Assembly (NCBI GenBank): GCA_026168455.1
Contig: CM047426.1
Location: 55,700,761-55,764,760, forward strand
Reading direction: 5' to 3'
DNA length: 64,000 nt
Origin: Theocolax elegans
Lineage: Eukaryota; Arthropoda; Insecta; Hymenoptera; Cerocephalidae
Position 1 is the first letter of the stretch. Every line of letters starts with the position of its first letter. The notes below the pieces were generated by a model. The model was not told the DNA's origin and searched no databases. It was given only the letters and a program-made list of their open reading frames with translations. The position numbers and the translations under genes were made by a program. Of this stretch, positions 1 to 12,500 are shown one piece after another.

Positions 1-1936
1 TGTATGCAATGTAAATGTGGCAATGTTGTTCTACCTTCATCCATTGGTTCATTCTTTTTAGAAATTGACGTAGAAGCACAATTACAAAAATTATTTTCAA
101 ATGACACAATTTTAAACAGTTTTGATGAAAGATTTCACAGACAAAAGATAAATGCAGATGCATTAGAAGATATATATGACGGAAATATTTATAAAAAATT
201 CTTAAAGAATGATCAGCTATTAAATAATAAATGGAACTTTTCTTACACATTTAATACCGACGGATGCCAAGCTACGGATCATTCAAAGGCTACAGTATGG
301 CCAATATATATCATGTTACACGAGTTACCTGAGTATTTACGAAGAAAACATATGCTATTAGTTGGTTTATGGGTGGCAAAAGTTGAACCTCATATGAATA
401 TGTTTTTGCAACCATTTGTTGAAAAAGCAAATTTACTGTCAACGAAAGGATTTCAATGGATTAAAAATGGTGTAACTATTAACAGCAAATTCTTTCCCTT
501 AGGATGTTGCGTTGATTCCGTTGCTCGATGTGCAATGTTGAATATGAAGAAATTCAATGGAATTAATGGTTGCACATATTGCGAGCATCCTACTGTAAAC
601 ATCAATGGTGTCCGTAAATATCCAATGCTTGAAGTTATTCCAAAGAACAGAACTGATAAAACTATTAAACAGCAGATGATTCTTGCTTTAGGCAGTAATA
701 CTCATGTATCAGGAGTTTGGGGTCCCTCTTCCTTAATGAATTTATTTCATTTTGATCTTGTTAATGGAATGATTGTAGATTTTATGCACTCAACTTTACT
801 AGGAGTTATTGAATTGTACACCGATATTATTATGTCAAATGCAGATGCAGATTTTTATGTTGGTTCACCTTCAGCAATTCGGATAATCGATACTCGATTG
901 TTATCTATAATGCCACCATAACATGCATTGGAAAAGTACCTAGAAGCATTAAAGAACGTAATATGTGGACTGCTTCAGAATTACTTTCATGGCTTTTATT
1001 TTATGCTCTACCCTGTCTGAATGGACTTTTACCAACAAATTACTTAAACCACCTTGCTTTATATGTAACATTGCAATGAATTTACTCCTCAATGAATCAA
1101 TCTCGCCCTGTATGCTCCAAACTGCAAAGAAATTGTTAACTAAATTTGTTTATTACTTTGGCGACGATTTTGGAGCTAATTATATGCATTATAATGTTCA
1201 TTTATTGCTTCACTTACCTAACACAGTCGCAAATTGGGGTCCGTTATGGGCTGATAGTACCTTTCCTTTTGAGTGTCAAAACAAAGAATTGTTAACAATG
1301 AAGAAATCTAATCACAGAATTGCTATTCAAATAGCGAACAGATTGCTAACTTATCAAGCAATATCATCTTTAGAAAATGAAGACTTCATTACTGCTGAAG
1401 TAAAAGATCAGTGCAATCATATACGTTTGCAGCGATTGAAAAAGACTTACAAAGTAGGTGATTGTACTCTATTAGGTATTTCTAAGATTCATGACCTTAG
1501 TAATGAAGAAATTATAGAACTTAGAAATTTTATTGACATTAACAAAATAACTGAGTGTAAAAAATATCAAAAATTAATTTACAACAACAACCGTTATACT
1601 GTTTCAAAGTATACGCGATGTACAAAAACAAATGACTCTGTTTTTGAAACTGTTGATAAAACAATTGGAATAATGTCAAGAATGTATTTAATAAAATATA
1701 ACGATGTATTTAATGTATTTATATTTTATAAATTATTAACTCTTAAGCTAGTTTCGTTCATTACCGACAATGATTTACTGGATGTATTAAATATACAAGA
1801 ATGTTTATTGCAATCAAAAAAGTTATATAGCATACCATATTCATTTTTGCATAGGCCATGTATTATAAGTAAATCAAAGAATAAATATTATGTACATAGC
1901 ATCGTTAAAGGAGCATTAGGCCGCATATTAAATTAA
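1..1936 (+). pseudogene. CACTA/EnSpm-like transposase, broken, 5' end off the window
   Basis: I recognise the tnp2-type transposase layout of the CACTA (EnSpm) superfamily. In frame 1 (bases 1-921) there is an early TDG aspartate motif, then VWPIY, then LPEYLRRK, a GLW segment, a CVDSVARCAMLNMKKFNGI block leading into a CTYCEHP zinc-type pair, and DFMHSTLLGV near the end. The C-terminal part (about 1085-1936) reads through LPNTVANWGPLWADSTFPFE, as in the domain that follows tnp2. The gene is broken twice. Frame 1 stops at 919-921, the next ~150 bases continue the protein in frame 3, and the rest lies in frame 2, so two single-base indels are implied. The frame is open to base 1, so the N-terminus is outside the window. 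It would have catalysed cut-and-paste transposition in the nucleus; as it stands it is a fossil. The superfamily is fairly sure; the exact family is not. Confidence 0.75.
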
Positions 1937-2202
1937 AAAATACACTTTACATTTTTAGATTGTTATATAAAAAAATAACCTAAACTGCAAATCATTTATC
2001 GCCATTATTTATGTAATAAATTTAAATATATTTTTATAACCACCCATCATTTACCCGTATTTTATTTATTTACTATTTATTAATTTCTATTTAATTATAT
2101 GGTATTAAAAAATTAAATCCTAAGGAAATTAAAACTTAGTCATTTTTAATAAGTGTTACAATAATTAAAAATTTATAATAATTTTTAATAATATTTAATA
2201 AG

Positions 2203-2525
2203 CTTTCAAAACTACAAAAAAATTTTAAATACTTTTAAAAACTTTTAATAATTTTTAAAAACATTTACAAACTTTTAAAAACTTTTAATAACTTTTAATA
2301 ACTTTTAAAAACTTTTAATAACTTTTAATAACTTTTAAAAACTTTTAATAACTTTTAATAACCTTTAAAAACTTTCAATAACGTTTAATAACTTTCAGCA
2401 AGTTTTAACTACTTTTATTAAAAGTCTCAATCTGTACTTTAATAAAAGTTATTAAAAGTTTGTAAAAGTTATTAAAATTTTTTAAAACTTTCTAAAAGTT
2501 TTTAAAATTTACTAAAAATTATTTA
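2203..2525. repeat. AT-rich tandem array of ~10-bp units with inverted halves
   Basis: Bases about 2203-2410 repeat a decamer close to AACTTTTAAT. Bases about 2440-2525 repeat its reverse complement (ATTAAAAGTT), so the two halves could fold on each other. It lies just downstream of the CACTA-like fossil. EnSpm elements often carry short subterminal repeats, so this may be the 3' end region of that element, but no TAGTG terminus was found. Bases 1937-2200 are plain AT-rich sequence with nothing recognisable. Confidence 0.6.
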
Positions 2526-2927
2526 ACATCATTTTTTTCCACTAGAGAAGATAAGGACTTCATAGTCGCTCTTACTGTATACCAGCATGTCAACCTTTGA
2601 CTTCTCGACGAAAGAAAGAGTGAGATAGTGAGAGAGAGAGAGAAAAACAAACATTGATAAAATTCTAACCATGAAAACAATGTTTTCATTTTCATGCAAT
2701 TGATGGTATAACTTTTTTTAATCTTAAAGTATAATGTTATAAAAATTGTACAAAAAATAAATGTATATTATTATATTATTTAAATTATATTTATTATATT
2801 ATTATTTCATTTTATTTACAAGTTTTACATTATTTGAAGGGACGTATGTTTTTATAATGAATCCCTCATGATATCTCAATGTTTTCCACATTGACCAAAA
2901 TAATTTAAAAAACAATATATTATAATT
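2526..2927. other. AT-rich spacer with a short (GA)n run
   Basis: There is a ~110-bp stretch of ordinary base composition (2545-2660) ending in a GA-rich run at about 2620-2645, then AT-rich sequence. I see no gene or repeat boundary here. Confidence 0.5.
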
Positions 2928-3110
2928 AAGTGGATGCTTTATCGTTCTCTATCCTAATTAAAATTACTAAATAATCATTTTGTTTTCTATATAAAGACAA
3001 TATGTGTGTTCGATACTGTGCCAAGTACATAATATTTAATAATTATATGGACTATCACACATATAGGATGATATTCTTTCCAACGTTAAGTGAAATGATT
3101 GCTTAATAGT
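2928..3110 (+). repeat. Dispersed ~180-bp repeat, copy 1 of 4
   Basis: It begins AAGTGGATGC, continues with a 'tatcgttctctatc' segment and a GTTCGATACT-type block, and ends near TATAGGAT. Diverged copies in the same orientation lie at about 4168-4335, 4385-4490 and 4532-4695. It is non-coding. Confidence 0.6.
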
Positions 3111-3127
3111 TATAATTTACAGACTTA

Positions 3128-3924
3128 CCCCAATAGACAGAGTTGCACAGACAAAACTTCGTTAAAACTTGCTACACAATTTTTGAAAACAACTTGTGTT
3201 AAACTTGCTAACAAGACATTACATAATAGTGACGTGTACCTAAATTTTATGTAAAATTGTTAAAAAAAGTTGCAACAAATAATTGCTATAAATTTGCTAA
3301 CAAATAAGGACGCAGATTTAGATTAATTTGTTATTTAACTCTGCTGCACGAGTTGACATAATTTTGGTATATATTTGCTAAGAAATATATCATAATCTGA
3401 GAAATTCTTTTTCAGCAAATTGGTAGCAAAATTAAATCAGTAAATGCTTACATAGTGCAGTATATTGCAACAAGATTTGATGATAATTTGTTGCTATTTT
3501 GCAATCATGAAAATAATAATTTCAATGTATTTTTTATTCAAGAAAATCTGTGTTTTTGTGAAGTATTTCAAGTTTTGTAACTTTTTTTGCAATTTTAAGA
3601 GTCTAACACATTTACTAGTAGTGGCGATGCGACGTGCGATCTAGTTGCACAAAAATAATATAAGTATTCTATTATATTTACTTAAAATATTATTTCAACA
3701 AAATAAAAGCACATTTATAGCAATACTTGCTATTTAAAAAGTAATAATTTTATGCAACAATTGACTTTAATTTTATATAAATTTGCTGTCACTATTTTCA
3801 TGTAAATGATTTGATGCAAATTTATAATAAATAAGGACTTACATTGACGCAAATTTTAGATATAAACAGGTAAAAATTTTTTTTGCAAAGTTGCTGTCAA
3901 TTTGCAATCATATGTCTATTGGGG
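3128..3924. mobile_element. Mariner-type MITE with perfect terminal inverted repeats
   Basis: TTACCCCAATAGACA at 3125-3139 is the exact reverse complement of TGTCTATTGGGGTAA at 3913-3927. Treating the outermost TA as the target duplication gives CCCC...GGGG ends at 3128 and 3924, the pattern of Tc1/mariner-type non-autonomous elements. The interior is AT-rich and dominated by short TTTGCT/AGCAAA words. It has no coding capacity. It sits between copies 1 and 2 of the ~180-bp repeat. Confidence 0.75.
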
Positions 3925-4167
3925 TAAATAATTTAAAAGAATGTTGATAAGATATTGTTCTCTTTACTTATATATTTATTGAATCTCTTTTTTAATATTT
4001 AAATAAAATCAATGTGTCAGTTGTTTGGTAAGTGTAAAAGCCATTTAATAATTTTGTAACTTTCACATGCCTATATAATGATTCTTATTCTAGTGCCGTA
4101 TGACCTGAATGTTTGATAGTGACACTGACTAACATATATAATTAAAAAGAAACATAATGTACCATTT

Positions 4168-4695
4168 AAGTGGATGCTCTATCATTCTCTATCTTAATCA
4201 AAGTTACTAAATAATCATTTTATTTTCTATTAGGCCAATATATCTGTTCGATACTTTGGCAAGTGCATGATATTTAATAATTATATGAACTATAACATAT
4301 GTATAGGATTATTTTTATTCCAATGCTGTGTAATATGAATGATAGTCACATTCACTAACATAATTTAAAAAAATACAGTATAATCATGTGGATGCCTTAT
4401 CATTCTCCATCCTTATTATAGCTACTTAAAACAATTTTTTATTATTTTCTATATATACCCAACATATGTATTTGATTCATTGGCAATTGGGAAAGTCATT
4501 AATAATTTTTTAACTTTTATAACTTTTATATTGGTAACTCTATAATTCTCCATCGGTATTTAAAGTTACTGAATAACCATATTTATTTTCTATAAAGGCA
4601 ATGTGTTTGATTCTTTGGCAACTGTATAATATTTAATAATTATATATGAACTAATGGGTATAGGATTTTTTTATTTCAAGGTTAGGTGAAACAAG
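4168..4695 (+). repeat. Dispersed ~180-bp repeat, copies 2-4
   Basis: Three further degenerate copies of the repeat first seen at 2928 lie in the same orientation at about 4168-4335, 4385-4490 and 4532-4695. Each keeps the order GGATGC-like start, 'ttctc/gatcc' segment, TTTTCTAT, GTTCGATAC/GATTCTTTGGCAA block and TATAGGAT end. Copy 3 is shortened. Confidence 0.6.
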
Positions 4696-4876
4696 TATCA
4701 CGTATAATTTTTTTCAGATTTTTATTTCCGTATTTACAGAAAATTTTTGGATTTTTAAAAATAGATCCCTGTAATTTAGCTATCAGATCTTCTTAAAATA
4801 AAAATATTAACGTAGAAACAAAAATTATGTGACTTAAAATCGCTCAAGGCACTAACTAAAGTGTATTATAGACATT

Positions 4877-5227
4877 AAACTTAATTGTTTAATGTAATTA
4901 CATCAACATTAAAACAATTAGAATAAGTATAAAATCAAAAATTGAATCCGACGAGTTTTCCATGATCGGTGTTTTTTTGAGTGTGTCATAATTTTTCAAC
5001 TTCTAGTGCACATAGAGGTCTAAAATTTTGCACACGACTTACAATATGAAAAATAAGTAAGAAAAAAATTAAATAAAAATTATTGAATACTTATTTTTCA
5101 AAAACTGTTGGTAAAAGTTGTTGAAAAATGTAAAACCTTGCAAAAAAACACAAAATTCAATTAAATACTTATTGTTAAGTGTAATTGTTAAATGTATATT
5201 ACGTTAAACTTAATTGTTTAATGTAAT
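4877..5227 (+). repeat. Tandem A+B unit at the left flank of the satellite composite
   Basis: Module A (TTAAACTTAATTGTTTAATG...) occurs at 4877-4898 and again at about 5203-5227. Module B (282 bp) follows the first A at 4899-5180. A near-identical B lies at 26592-26873, immediately beyond the right inverted repeat of the composite. The simplest reading is that two tandem A+B units existed and the 21.4-kb composite inserted at the A/B junction of the second. Confidence 0.75.
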
Positions 5228-5397
5228 TACCCGCGTAAAAATATAAACTATTGCCACTATATTGCAGAGCAATGGGCAATAGTTATTGCAAACATATTGC
5301 CAATATGTTGCCGCGACAAATGGCAATGTATTGCCAATATACCGCCAAATAGCACCCTCCCATATCTTTGCTAAATATTGGCAATAGTTACTATTTT

Positions 5398-5790
5398 TTT
5401 TTTTTATTCTTGATTTGTGCTCTCTTTTTCCTGGCACTTCCTACCGTTTATCCCCCTGGGGACTTTAACGGTGTTCACCTACCACCTATGTGTGGGTGCT
5501 TTATCCCTGCCTTAGAAACTCCACCATCTCGCATTCGCCCGGGGTTATGCCCGTGGATGAGGGAAACCTGTGAAGCAGGGAAAACCTCATCCGAGATGGC
5601 CGGTGTATTCGAAACATTCTTTTTGGGTGTCAAAGTCACATTGCGTAGGCCTTGACACCGAAACCGAATGTTTCACACCTCCCGCTCACGTTGTGAAGTG
5701 TGAAAAAACACCTAACCCGCCACGAAAGCCAAACCTATCCAAGTGCGAACCGGCCGAGGTGCGTCTCCGCCACTCCGCCACCGTGTCGGT
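5398..5790 (-). mobile_element. tRNA-derived SINE inserted in the left arm
   Basis: A ~393-bp GC-rich block is flanked by the same 20-bp sequence (TTGGCAATAGTTACTATTTT at 5378-5397 and 5791-5810). Its left end is a T-run (poly-A on the minus strand), as expected for a LINE-mobilised retroposon. Read on the minus strand, the head contains TGGCGGAGTGG, an exact RNA polymerase III A box, and a weaker GGTTCGCACTT B-box-like site about 35 bp on. The body has no coding capacity. It resembles no SINE I can name. Confidence 0.75.
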
Positions 5791-5884
5791 TTGGCAATAG
5801 TTACTATTTTATCATTTGTAAACTATTGCCAATATGTTTGCCATACCTCATAAATTTAAAAAAAAAATAAAAAAAAAAATATTA

Positions 5885-5955
5885 CCCAGCCGCGGGATTT
5901 GAACCTTCGATCTTTAGATCCGAATGCTGGCCTCTTTACCACTGAGCCATTTTGC
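5885..5955 (-). repeat. tRNA-like segment (A and B box) in the left arm
   Basis: On the minus strand, TGGCTCAGTGG (A box, 5939-5949) is followed by GGTTCAAATCC (B box, 5895-5905). The D-arm region can pair, but the anticodon arm is irregular and I could not build a proper acceptor stem. I therefore treat it as tRNA-derived repeat sequence rather than a tRNA gene. The same segment occurs inverted at 26275-26345. Confidence 0.6.
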
Positions 5956-5992
5956 TATTTTGTTATTAAGGGGGTTCCAAAGTCAATTTTTA

Positions 5993-6538
5993 TCCTCCCT
6001 ACCTTATCGAATGAGTAAATCAAATAATCGATTATAATTAGATAATTATATTATTATACGGAGAAATAAGAGTTCATTGCCCTTCGTATATGGATTATTT
6101 AAGTGTGTGCAAAATTTGGGACAGCAAAATTATCACGTTTTTGTTTAAACCCTTACCAAAAATTTTGAGTATGCTGCGCCCGTCTCACATTTTTGGTAAG
6201 GGATTAAATACAAACGAAATAATATTTTTGTCTTAAACTTTGTACATAGTTAACTTATTCATATACGAAGGGAAGTGTACTCATAAATATATTCAGTACA
6301 TTAAAAAAAATAGTAGACTTTGATACCGCAACAGTAACAAAAAAAAACTTACGCCATAAATTACCGTTCGGTGGCGCTAGCGGTAGAAAGATACGAAGGT
6401 TACGCGAGCGCAGCAGCCGCCATCTTAGACTGTCGGCTGCACGGCAAACAGTCAACTTTTTTCAAAGTTGTCGATTGGACGTGCAAACATATTGATATGC
6501 ACACACAGGGATCATGAAACAAAACTTCTATGTTTATA
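5993..6538. other. Single-copy-looking spacer left of the satellite, with a fold-back MITE and a GC-rich block
   Basis: Bases 6070-6282 are a fold-back element described separately. Bases about 6350-6445 are GC-rich and contain GCCGCCATCTT (6416-6426), which matches the YY1/Pho consensus seen in animal promoters. No exon or long reading frame was found. Confidence 0.4.
6070..6282. mobile_element. 213-bp fold-back MITE
   Basis: GAGTTCATTGCCCTTCGTAT at the left end pairs with CATATACGAAGGGAAGTG...CTC at the right end. A second inner pair (CCCTTACCAAAAAT / TTTTTGGTAAGGGA) continues the symmetry, so nearly the whole element forms one imperfect hairpin. No target duplication was resolved. Confidence 0.6.
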
Positions 6539-9500
6539 GGTTAAACATTTAAGCAAATTAAATAACAGGCGCATTTTAGTACGCAGGAATAACCAGAATA
6601 CTGAATGCCTATTGTTAGTTGGAGAGTGGGGACTTCGTTGTGCGTGCGCTCCGTCGATCGCCTGCGTACACGCACCACGAAGTCATTTTTACCGCTCGAT
6701 TCAACCCGTTTGATTATTATAAAAAAAATCTTTCGGTATTCAATGTCGTCTTATTATTGTGAATAAGTTAAACATTCAAGTAAATTAATTAACAGGCGCA
6801 TTTTATTACGCAGGAATAACCCAAATACTGAATGTCTATTATTAGTTGGAGCGTGGGGACTTCGTGGTGCGTGCGCTCCGTCGATCGCCTGCGTACACGC
6901 ACCACGAAGTCATTTTTTCCGCTCGATTCAACCCGTTTGATTATTATAAAAAAATCTTTCAGTATTCAATGTCGCCTTTTTTTCTGATTACGTTAAATAT
7001 TAAAGTAAATTAATTAACAGGCGCATTTTAGTACGCAGGAATAATCAAAATACTGAATGTCTATTATTAGTTGGAGAGTGGGGACTTCGTGGTGCGTGCG
7101 CTCCGTCGATCGCCTGCGTACACGCACCACGAAGTCATTTTTACCGCTCGATTCAACCCGTTTGATTATTATAAAAAAAATCTTTCGGTATTCAATGTCA
7201 TCTTGTTTTCTGATTACGTTAAATATTAAAGTACATTAATTAACAGGCGCATTTTAGTACGCAGGAATAACCAAAATACTGAATGTCTATTATTAGTTGG
7301 AGAGTGGGGACTTCGTGGTGCGTGCGCTCCGTCGATCGCCTGCGTACACGCACCACGAAGTCATTTTTACCGCTCGATTCAACCCGTTAGACTATTATAA
7401 AAAAAATCATTCGGTATTCAATGTCGTCTTATTATTGTGAATAAGTTAAACATTCAAGTAAATTAATTAACAGGCGCATTTTAGTACGCAGGAATAACCA
7501 AAATACTGAATGTCTATTATTAGTTGGAGAGTGGGGACTTCGTGGTGCGTGCGCTCCGTCGATCGCCTGCGTACACGCACCACGAAGTCATTTTTTCGCT
7601 CGATTCAACCCGTTTGATTATTATAAAAAAAATCTTTCAGTATTCAATGTCGTCTTATTATTGTGAATAAGTTAAACATTCAAGTAAATTAATTAACAGG
7701 CGCATTTTAGTACGCAGGAATAACCAAAATACTGAATGTCTATTATTAGTTGGAAAGTGGGGACTTCGTGGTGCGTGCGCTCCGTCGATCACCCGCGTAC
7801 ACGCACGACGAAGTCATTTTTTCGCTCGATTCAACCCGTTTGATTATTATAAAAAAAATCTTTCAGTATCCGATGTCGTCTTATTATTCTGAATAAGTTA
7901 AACATTTAAGTAAATTAATTAACAGGCGCACTTTAATACGAAGAGAATAACCAAAATACTGAATGTCTATTATTAGTTGGAGAGTGGGGACTTCGTGGTG
8001 CGTGCGCTCTGTCGATTGCCTGCGTACACGCACCACGAAGTCATTTTTGCCGCTCGATTCAACCCGCTTGATTATTATAAAAAAAATCTTTCGGTGTTCA
8101 GTGTCGTCTTATTTTCTGATTACGTTAAATATTAAAGTAAATTAATTAACAGGCGCATTTTAGTACGCAGGAATAACCAAAATACTGAATGTCTATTATT
8201 AGTTGGAGAGTGGGGACTTCGTGGTGCGTGCGCTCCGTCGATCGCCTGCGTACACGCACCACGAAGTCATTTTTACCGCTCGATTCAACCCGTTAGATTA
8301 TTATAAAAAAAATCTTTCGGTATTCAATGTCGTCTTATTATTGTGAATAAGTTAAACATTCAAGTAAATTAATTAACAGGCGCATTTTAGTACGCAGGAA
8401 TAACCAAAATACTGAATGTCTATTATTAGTTGGAGAGTGGGGACTTCGTGGTGCGTGCGCTCCGTCGATCGCCTGCGTACACGCACCACGAAGTCATTTT
8501 TTCGCTCGATTCAACCCGTTTGATTATTATAAAAAAAATCTTTCAGTATTCAATGTCGTCTTATTATTCTGAATAAGTTAAACATTTAAGTAAATTAATT
8601 AACAGGCGCACTTTAATACGAAGAGAATAACCAAAATACTGAATGTCTATTATTAGTTGGAGAGTGGGGACTTCGTGGTGCGTGCGCTCCGTCGATCGCC
8701 TGCGTACACGCACCACGAAGTCATTTTTACCGCTCGATTCAACCCGTTAGATTATTATAAAAAAAATCTTTCGGTATTCAATGTCGTCTTATTATTGTGA
8801 ATAAGTTAAACATTCAAGTAAATTAATTAACAGGCGCATTTTAGTACGCAGGAATAACCAAAATACTGAATGTCTATTATTAGTTGGAGAGTGGGGACTT
8901 CGTGGTGCGTGCGATCCGTCGTTCGCCTGCGTACACGCACCACGAAGTCATTTTTACCGCTCGATTCAACCCGTTTGATTATTATAAAAAAATTCTTTCA
9001 GTATTCAATGTCGTCTTATTATTGTGAATAAGTTAAACATTCAAGTAAATTAATTAACAGGCGCATTTTAGTACGCAGGAATAACCAAAATACTGAATGT
9101 CTATTATTAGTTGGAGAGTGGGGACTTCGTGGTGCGTGCGCTCCGTCGATCGCCTGCGTACACGCACCACGAAGTCATTTTTTCGCTCGATTCAACCCGT
9201 TTGATTATTATAAAAAAAATCTTTCAGTATTCAATGTCGTCTTATTATTCTGAATAAGTTAAACATTTAAGTAAATTAATTAACAGGCGCACTTTAATAC
9301 GAAGAGAATAACCAAAATACTGAATGTCTATTATTAGTTGGAGAGTGGGGACTTCGTGGTGCGTGCGCTCCGTCGATTGCCTGCGTACACGCACCACGAA
9401 GTCATTTTTACCGCTCGATTCAACCCGTTTGATTATTATAAAAAAAATCTTTCGGTATTCAATGTCGTCTTATTTTCTGATTACGTTAAATATTAAAGTA

Positions 9501-12500
9501 AATTAATTAACAGGCGCATTTTAGTACGCAGGAATAATCAAAATACTGAATGTCTATTATTAGTTGGAGAGTGGGGACTTCGTGGTGCGTGCGCTCCGTC
9601 GATCGCCTGCGTACACGCACCACGAAGTCATTTTTACCGCTCGATTCAACCCGTTTGATTATTATAAAAAAAATCTTTCGGTATTCAATGTCGTCTTGTT
9701 TTCTGATTACGTTAAATATTAAAGTACATTAATTAACAGGCGCATTTTAGTACGCAGGAATAACCCAAATACTGAATGTCTATTATTAGTTGGAGCGTGG
9801 GGACTTCGTGGTGCGTGCGCTCCGTCGATCGCCTGCGTACACGCACCACGAAGTCATTTTTTCCGCTCGATTCAACCCGTTTGATTATTATAAAAAAATC
9901 TTTCAGTATTCAATGTCGCCTTTTTTTCTGATTACGTTAAATATTAAAGTAAATTAATTAACAGGCGCATTTTAGTACGCAGGAATAATCAAAATACTGA
10001 ATGTCTATTATTAGTTGGAGAGTGGGGACTTCGTGGTGCGTGCGCTCCGTCGATCGCCTGCGTACACGCACCACGAAGTCATTTTTACCGCTCGATTCAA
10101 CCCGTTTGATTATTATAAAAAAAATCTTTCGGTATTCAATGTCGTCTTGTTTTCTGATTACGTTAAATATTAAAGTACATTAATTAACAGGCGCATTTTA
10201 GTACGCAGGAATAACCAAAATACTGAATGTCTATTATTAGTTGGAGAGTGGGGACTTCGTGGTGCGTGCGCTCCGTCGATCGCCTGCGTACACGCACCAC
10301 GAAGTCATTTTTTCGCTCGATTCAACCCGTTTGATTATTATAAAAAAAATCTTTCAGTATTCAATGTCGTCTTATTATTGTGAATAAGTTAAACATTCAA
10401 GTAAATTAATTAACAGGCGCATTTTAGTACGCAGGAATAACCAAAATACTGAATGTCTATTATTAGTTGGAAAGTGGGGACTTCGTGGTGCGTGCGCTCC
10501 GTCGATCACCTGCGTACACGCACGACGAAGTCATTTTTTCGCTCGATTCAACCCGTTTGATTATTATAAAAAAAATCTTTCAGTATTCGATGTCGTCTTA
10601 TTATTCTGAATAAGTTAAACATTTAAGTAAATTAATTAACAGGCGCACTTTAATACGAAGAGAATAACCAAAATACTGAATGTCTATTATTAGTTGGAGA
10701 GTGGGGACTTCGTGGTGCGTGCGCTCTGTCGATTGCCTGCGTACACGCACCACGAAGTCATTTTTGCCGCTCGATTCAACCCGTTTGATTATTATAAAAA
10801 AAATCTTTCGGTGTTCAGTGTCGTCTTATTTTCTGATTACGTTAAATATTAAAGTAAATTAATTAACAGGCGCATTTTAGTACGCAGGAATAACCAAAAT
10901 ACTGAATGTCTATTATTAGTTGGAGAGTGGGGACTTCGTGGTGCGTGCGCTCCGTCGATCGCCTGCGTACACGCACCACGAAGTCATTTTTACCGCTCGA
11001 TTCAACCCGTTAGATTATTATAAAAAAAATCTTTCGGTATTCAATGTCGTCTTATTATTGTGAATAAGTTAAACATTCAAGTAAATTAATTAACAGGCGC
11101 ATTTTAGTACGCAGGAATAACCAAAATACTGAATGTCTATTATTAGTTGGAGAGTGGGGACTTCGTGGTGCGTGCGATCCGTCGATTCGCCTGCGTACAC
11201 GCACCACGAAGTCATTTTTACCGCTCGATTCAACCCGTTTGATTATTATAAAAAAAATTCTTTCAGTATTCAATGTCGTCTTATTATTGTGAATAAGTTA
11301 AACATTCAAGTAAATTAATTAACAGGCGCATTTTAGTACGCAGGAATAACCAAAATACTGAATGTCTATTATTAGTTGGAGAGTGGGGACTTCGTGGTGC
11401 GTGCGCTCCGTCGATCGCCTGCGTACACGCACCACGAAGTCATTTTTACCGCTCGATTCAACCCGTTGATTATTATAAAAAAAATCTTTCAGTATTCAAT
11501 GTCGTCTTATTATTCTGAATAAGTTAAACATTAAGTAAATTAATTAACAGGCGCACTTTAGTACGAAGAGAATAACCAAAATACTGAATGTCTATTATTA
11601 GTTGGAGAGTGGGGACTTCGTGGTGCGTGCGCTCCGTCGATTGCCTGCGTACACGCACCACGAAGTCATTTTTACCGCTCGATTCAACCCGTTTGATTAT
11701 TATAAAAAAAATCTTTCGGTATTCAATGTCGTCTTATTTTCTGATTACGTTAAATATTAAAGTAAATTAATTAACCGGCGCATTTTAGTACGCAGGAATA
11801 ATCAAAATACTGAATGTCTATTATTAGTTGGAGAGTGGGGACTTCGTGGTGCGTGCGCTCCGTCGATCGCCTGCGTACACGCACCACGAAGTCATTTTTA
11901 CCGCTCGATTCAACCCGTTTGATTATTATAAAAAAAATCTTTCGGTATTCAATGTCGTCTTATTATTCTGATTACGTTAAATATTAAAGTAAATTAATTA
12001 ACAGGCGCATTTAGTACGCAGGAATAACCAAAATACTGAATGTCTATTATTAGTTGGAGAGTGGGGACTTCGTGGTGCGTGCGCTCCGTCGATCGCCTGC
12101 GTACACGCACCACGAAGTCATTTTTACCGCTCGATTCAACCCGTTTGATTATTATAAAAAAAATCTTTCGGTATTCAATGTCGTCTTATTTTCTGATAAG
12201 TTAAACTATTCAAGTAAATTAATTAACAGGCGCATTTTAGTACGCAGGAATAACCAAAATACTGAATGTCTATTATTAGTTGGAGAGTGGGGACTTCGTG
12301 GTGCGTGCGCTCCGTCGATCGCCTGCGTACACGCACCACGAAGTCATTTTTTACCGCTCGATTCAACCCGTTTGATTATTATAAAAAAAATCTTTCAGGT
12401 ATTCAATGTCGTCTTATTATTGTGATAAGTTAAACATTCAAGTAAATTAATTAACAGGCGCATTTTAGTACGCAGGAATAACCAAAATACTGAATGTCTA

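Larger units (their letters stand above)
5228..5992 (+). repeat. Left terminal inverted repeat arm of the composite
   Basis: It starts TACCCGCGTAAAAAT. It is rich in a TTGCCAATATGTTGCC-type word, then has a poly-A/T stretch, a tRNA-like stretch and GGGGTTCCAAAGTCAATTTT. The arm is interrupted by a SINE at 5398-5790, whose 20-bp target duplication is made of arm sequence. Confidence 0.8.

Noticed and set aside
2541..2550. CACTAG at 2542 as the CACTA terminus
   Set aside because: The right end of such an element should read TAGTG on this strand, and no matching partner is visible.
5210..5800. Small open frames over the left arm and SINE
   Set aside because: They run across the SINE/arm boundaries on both strands and show no domain; incidental.
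5885..5955. Genuine tRNA gene
   Set aside because: A and B boxes are good, but the anticodon arm and acceptor stem do not fold properly, and the segment is part of the repeated arm. The same applies to 26275-26345 and to 30640-30700 and 30925-30985.
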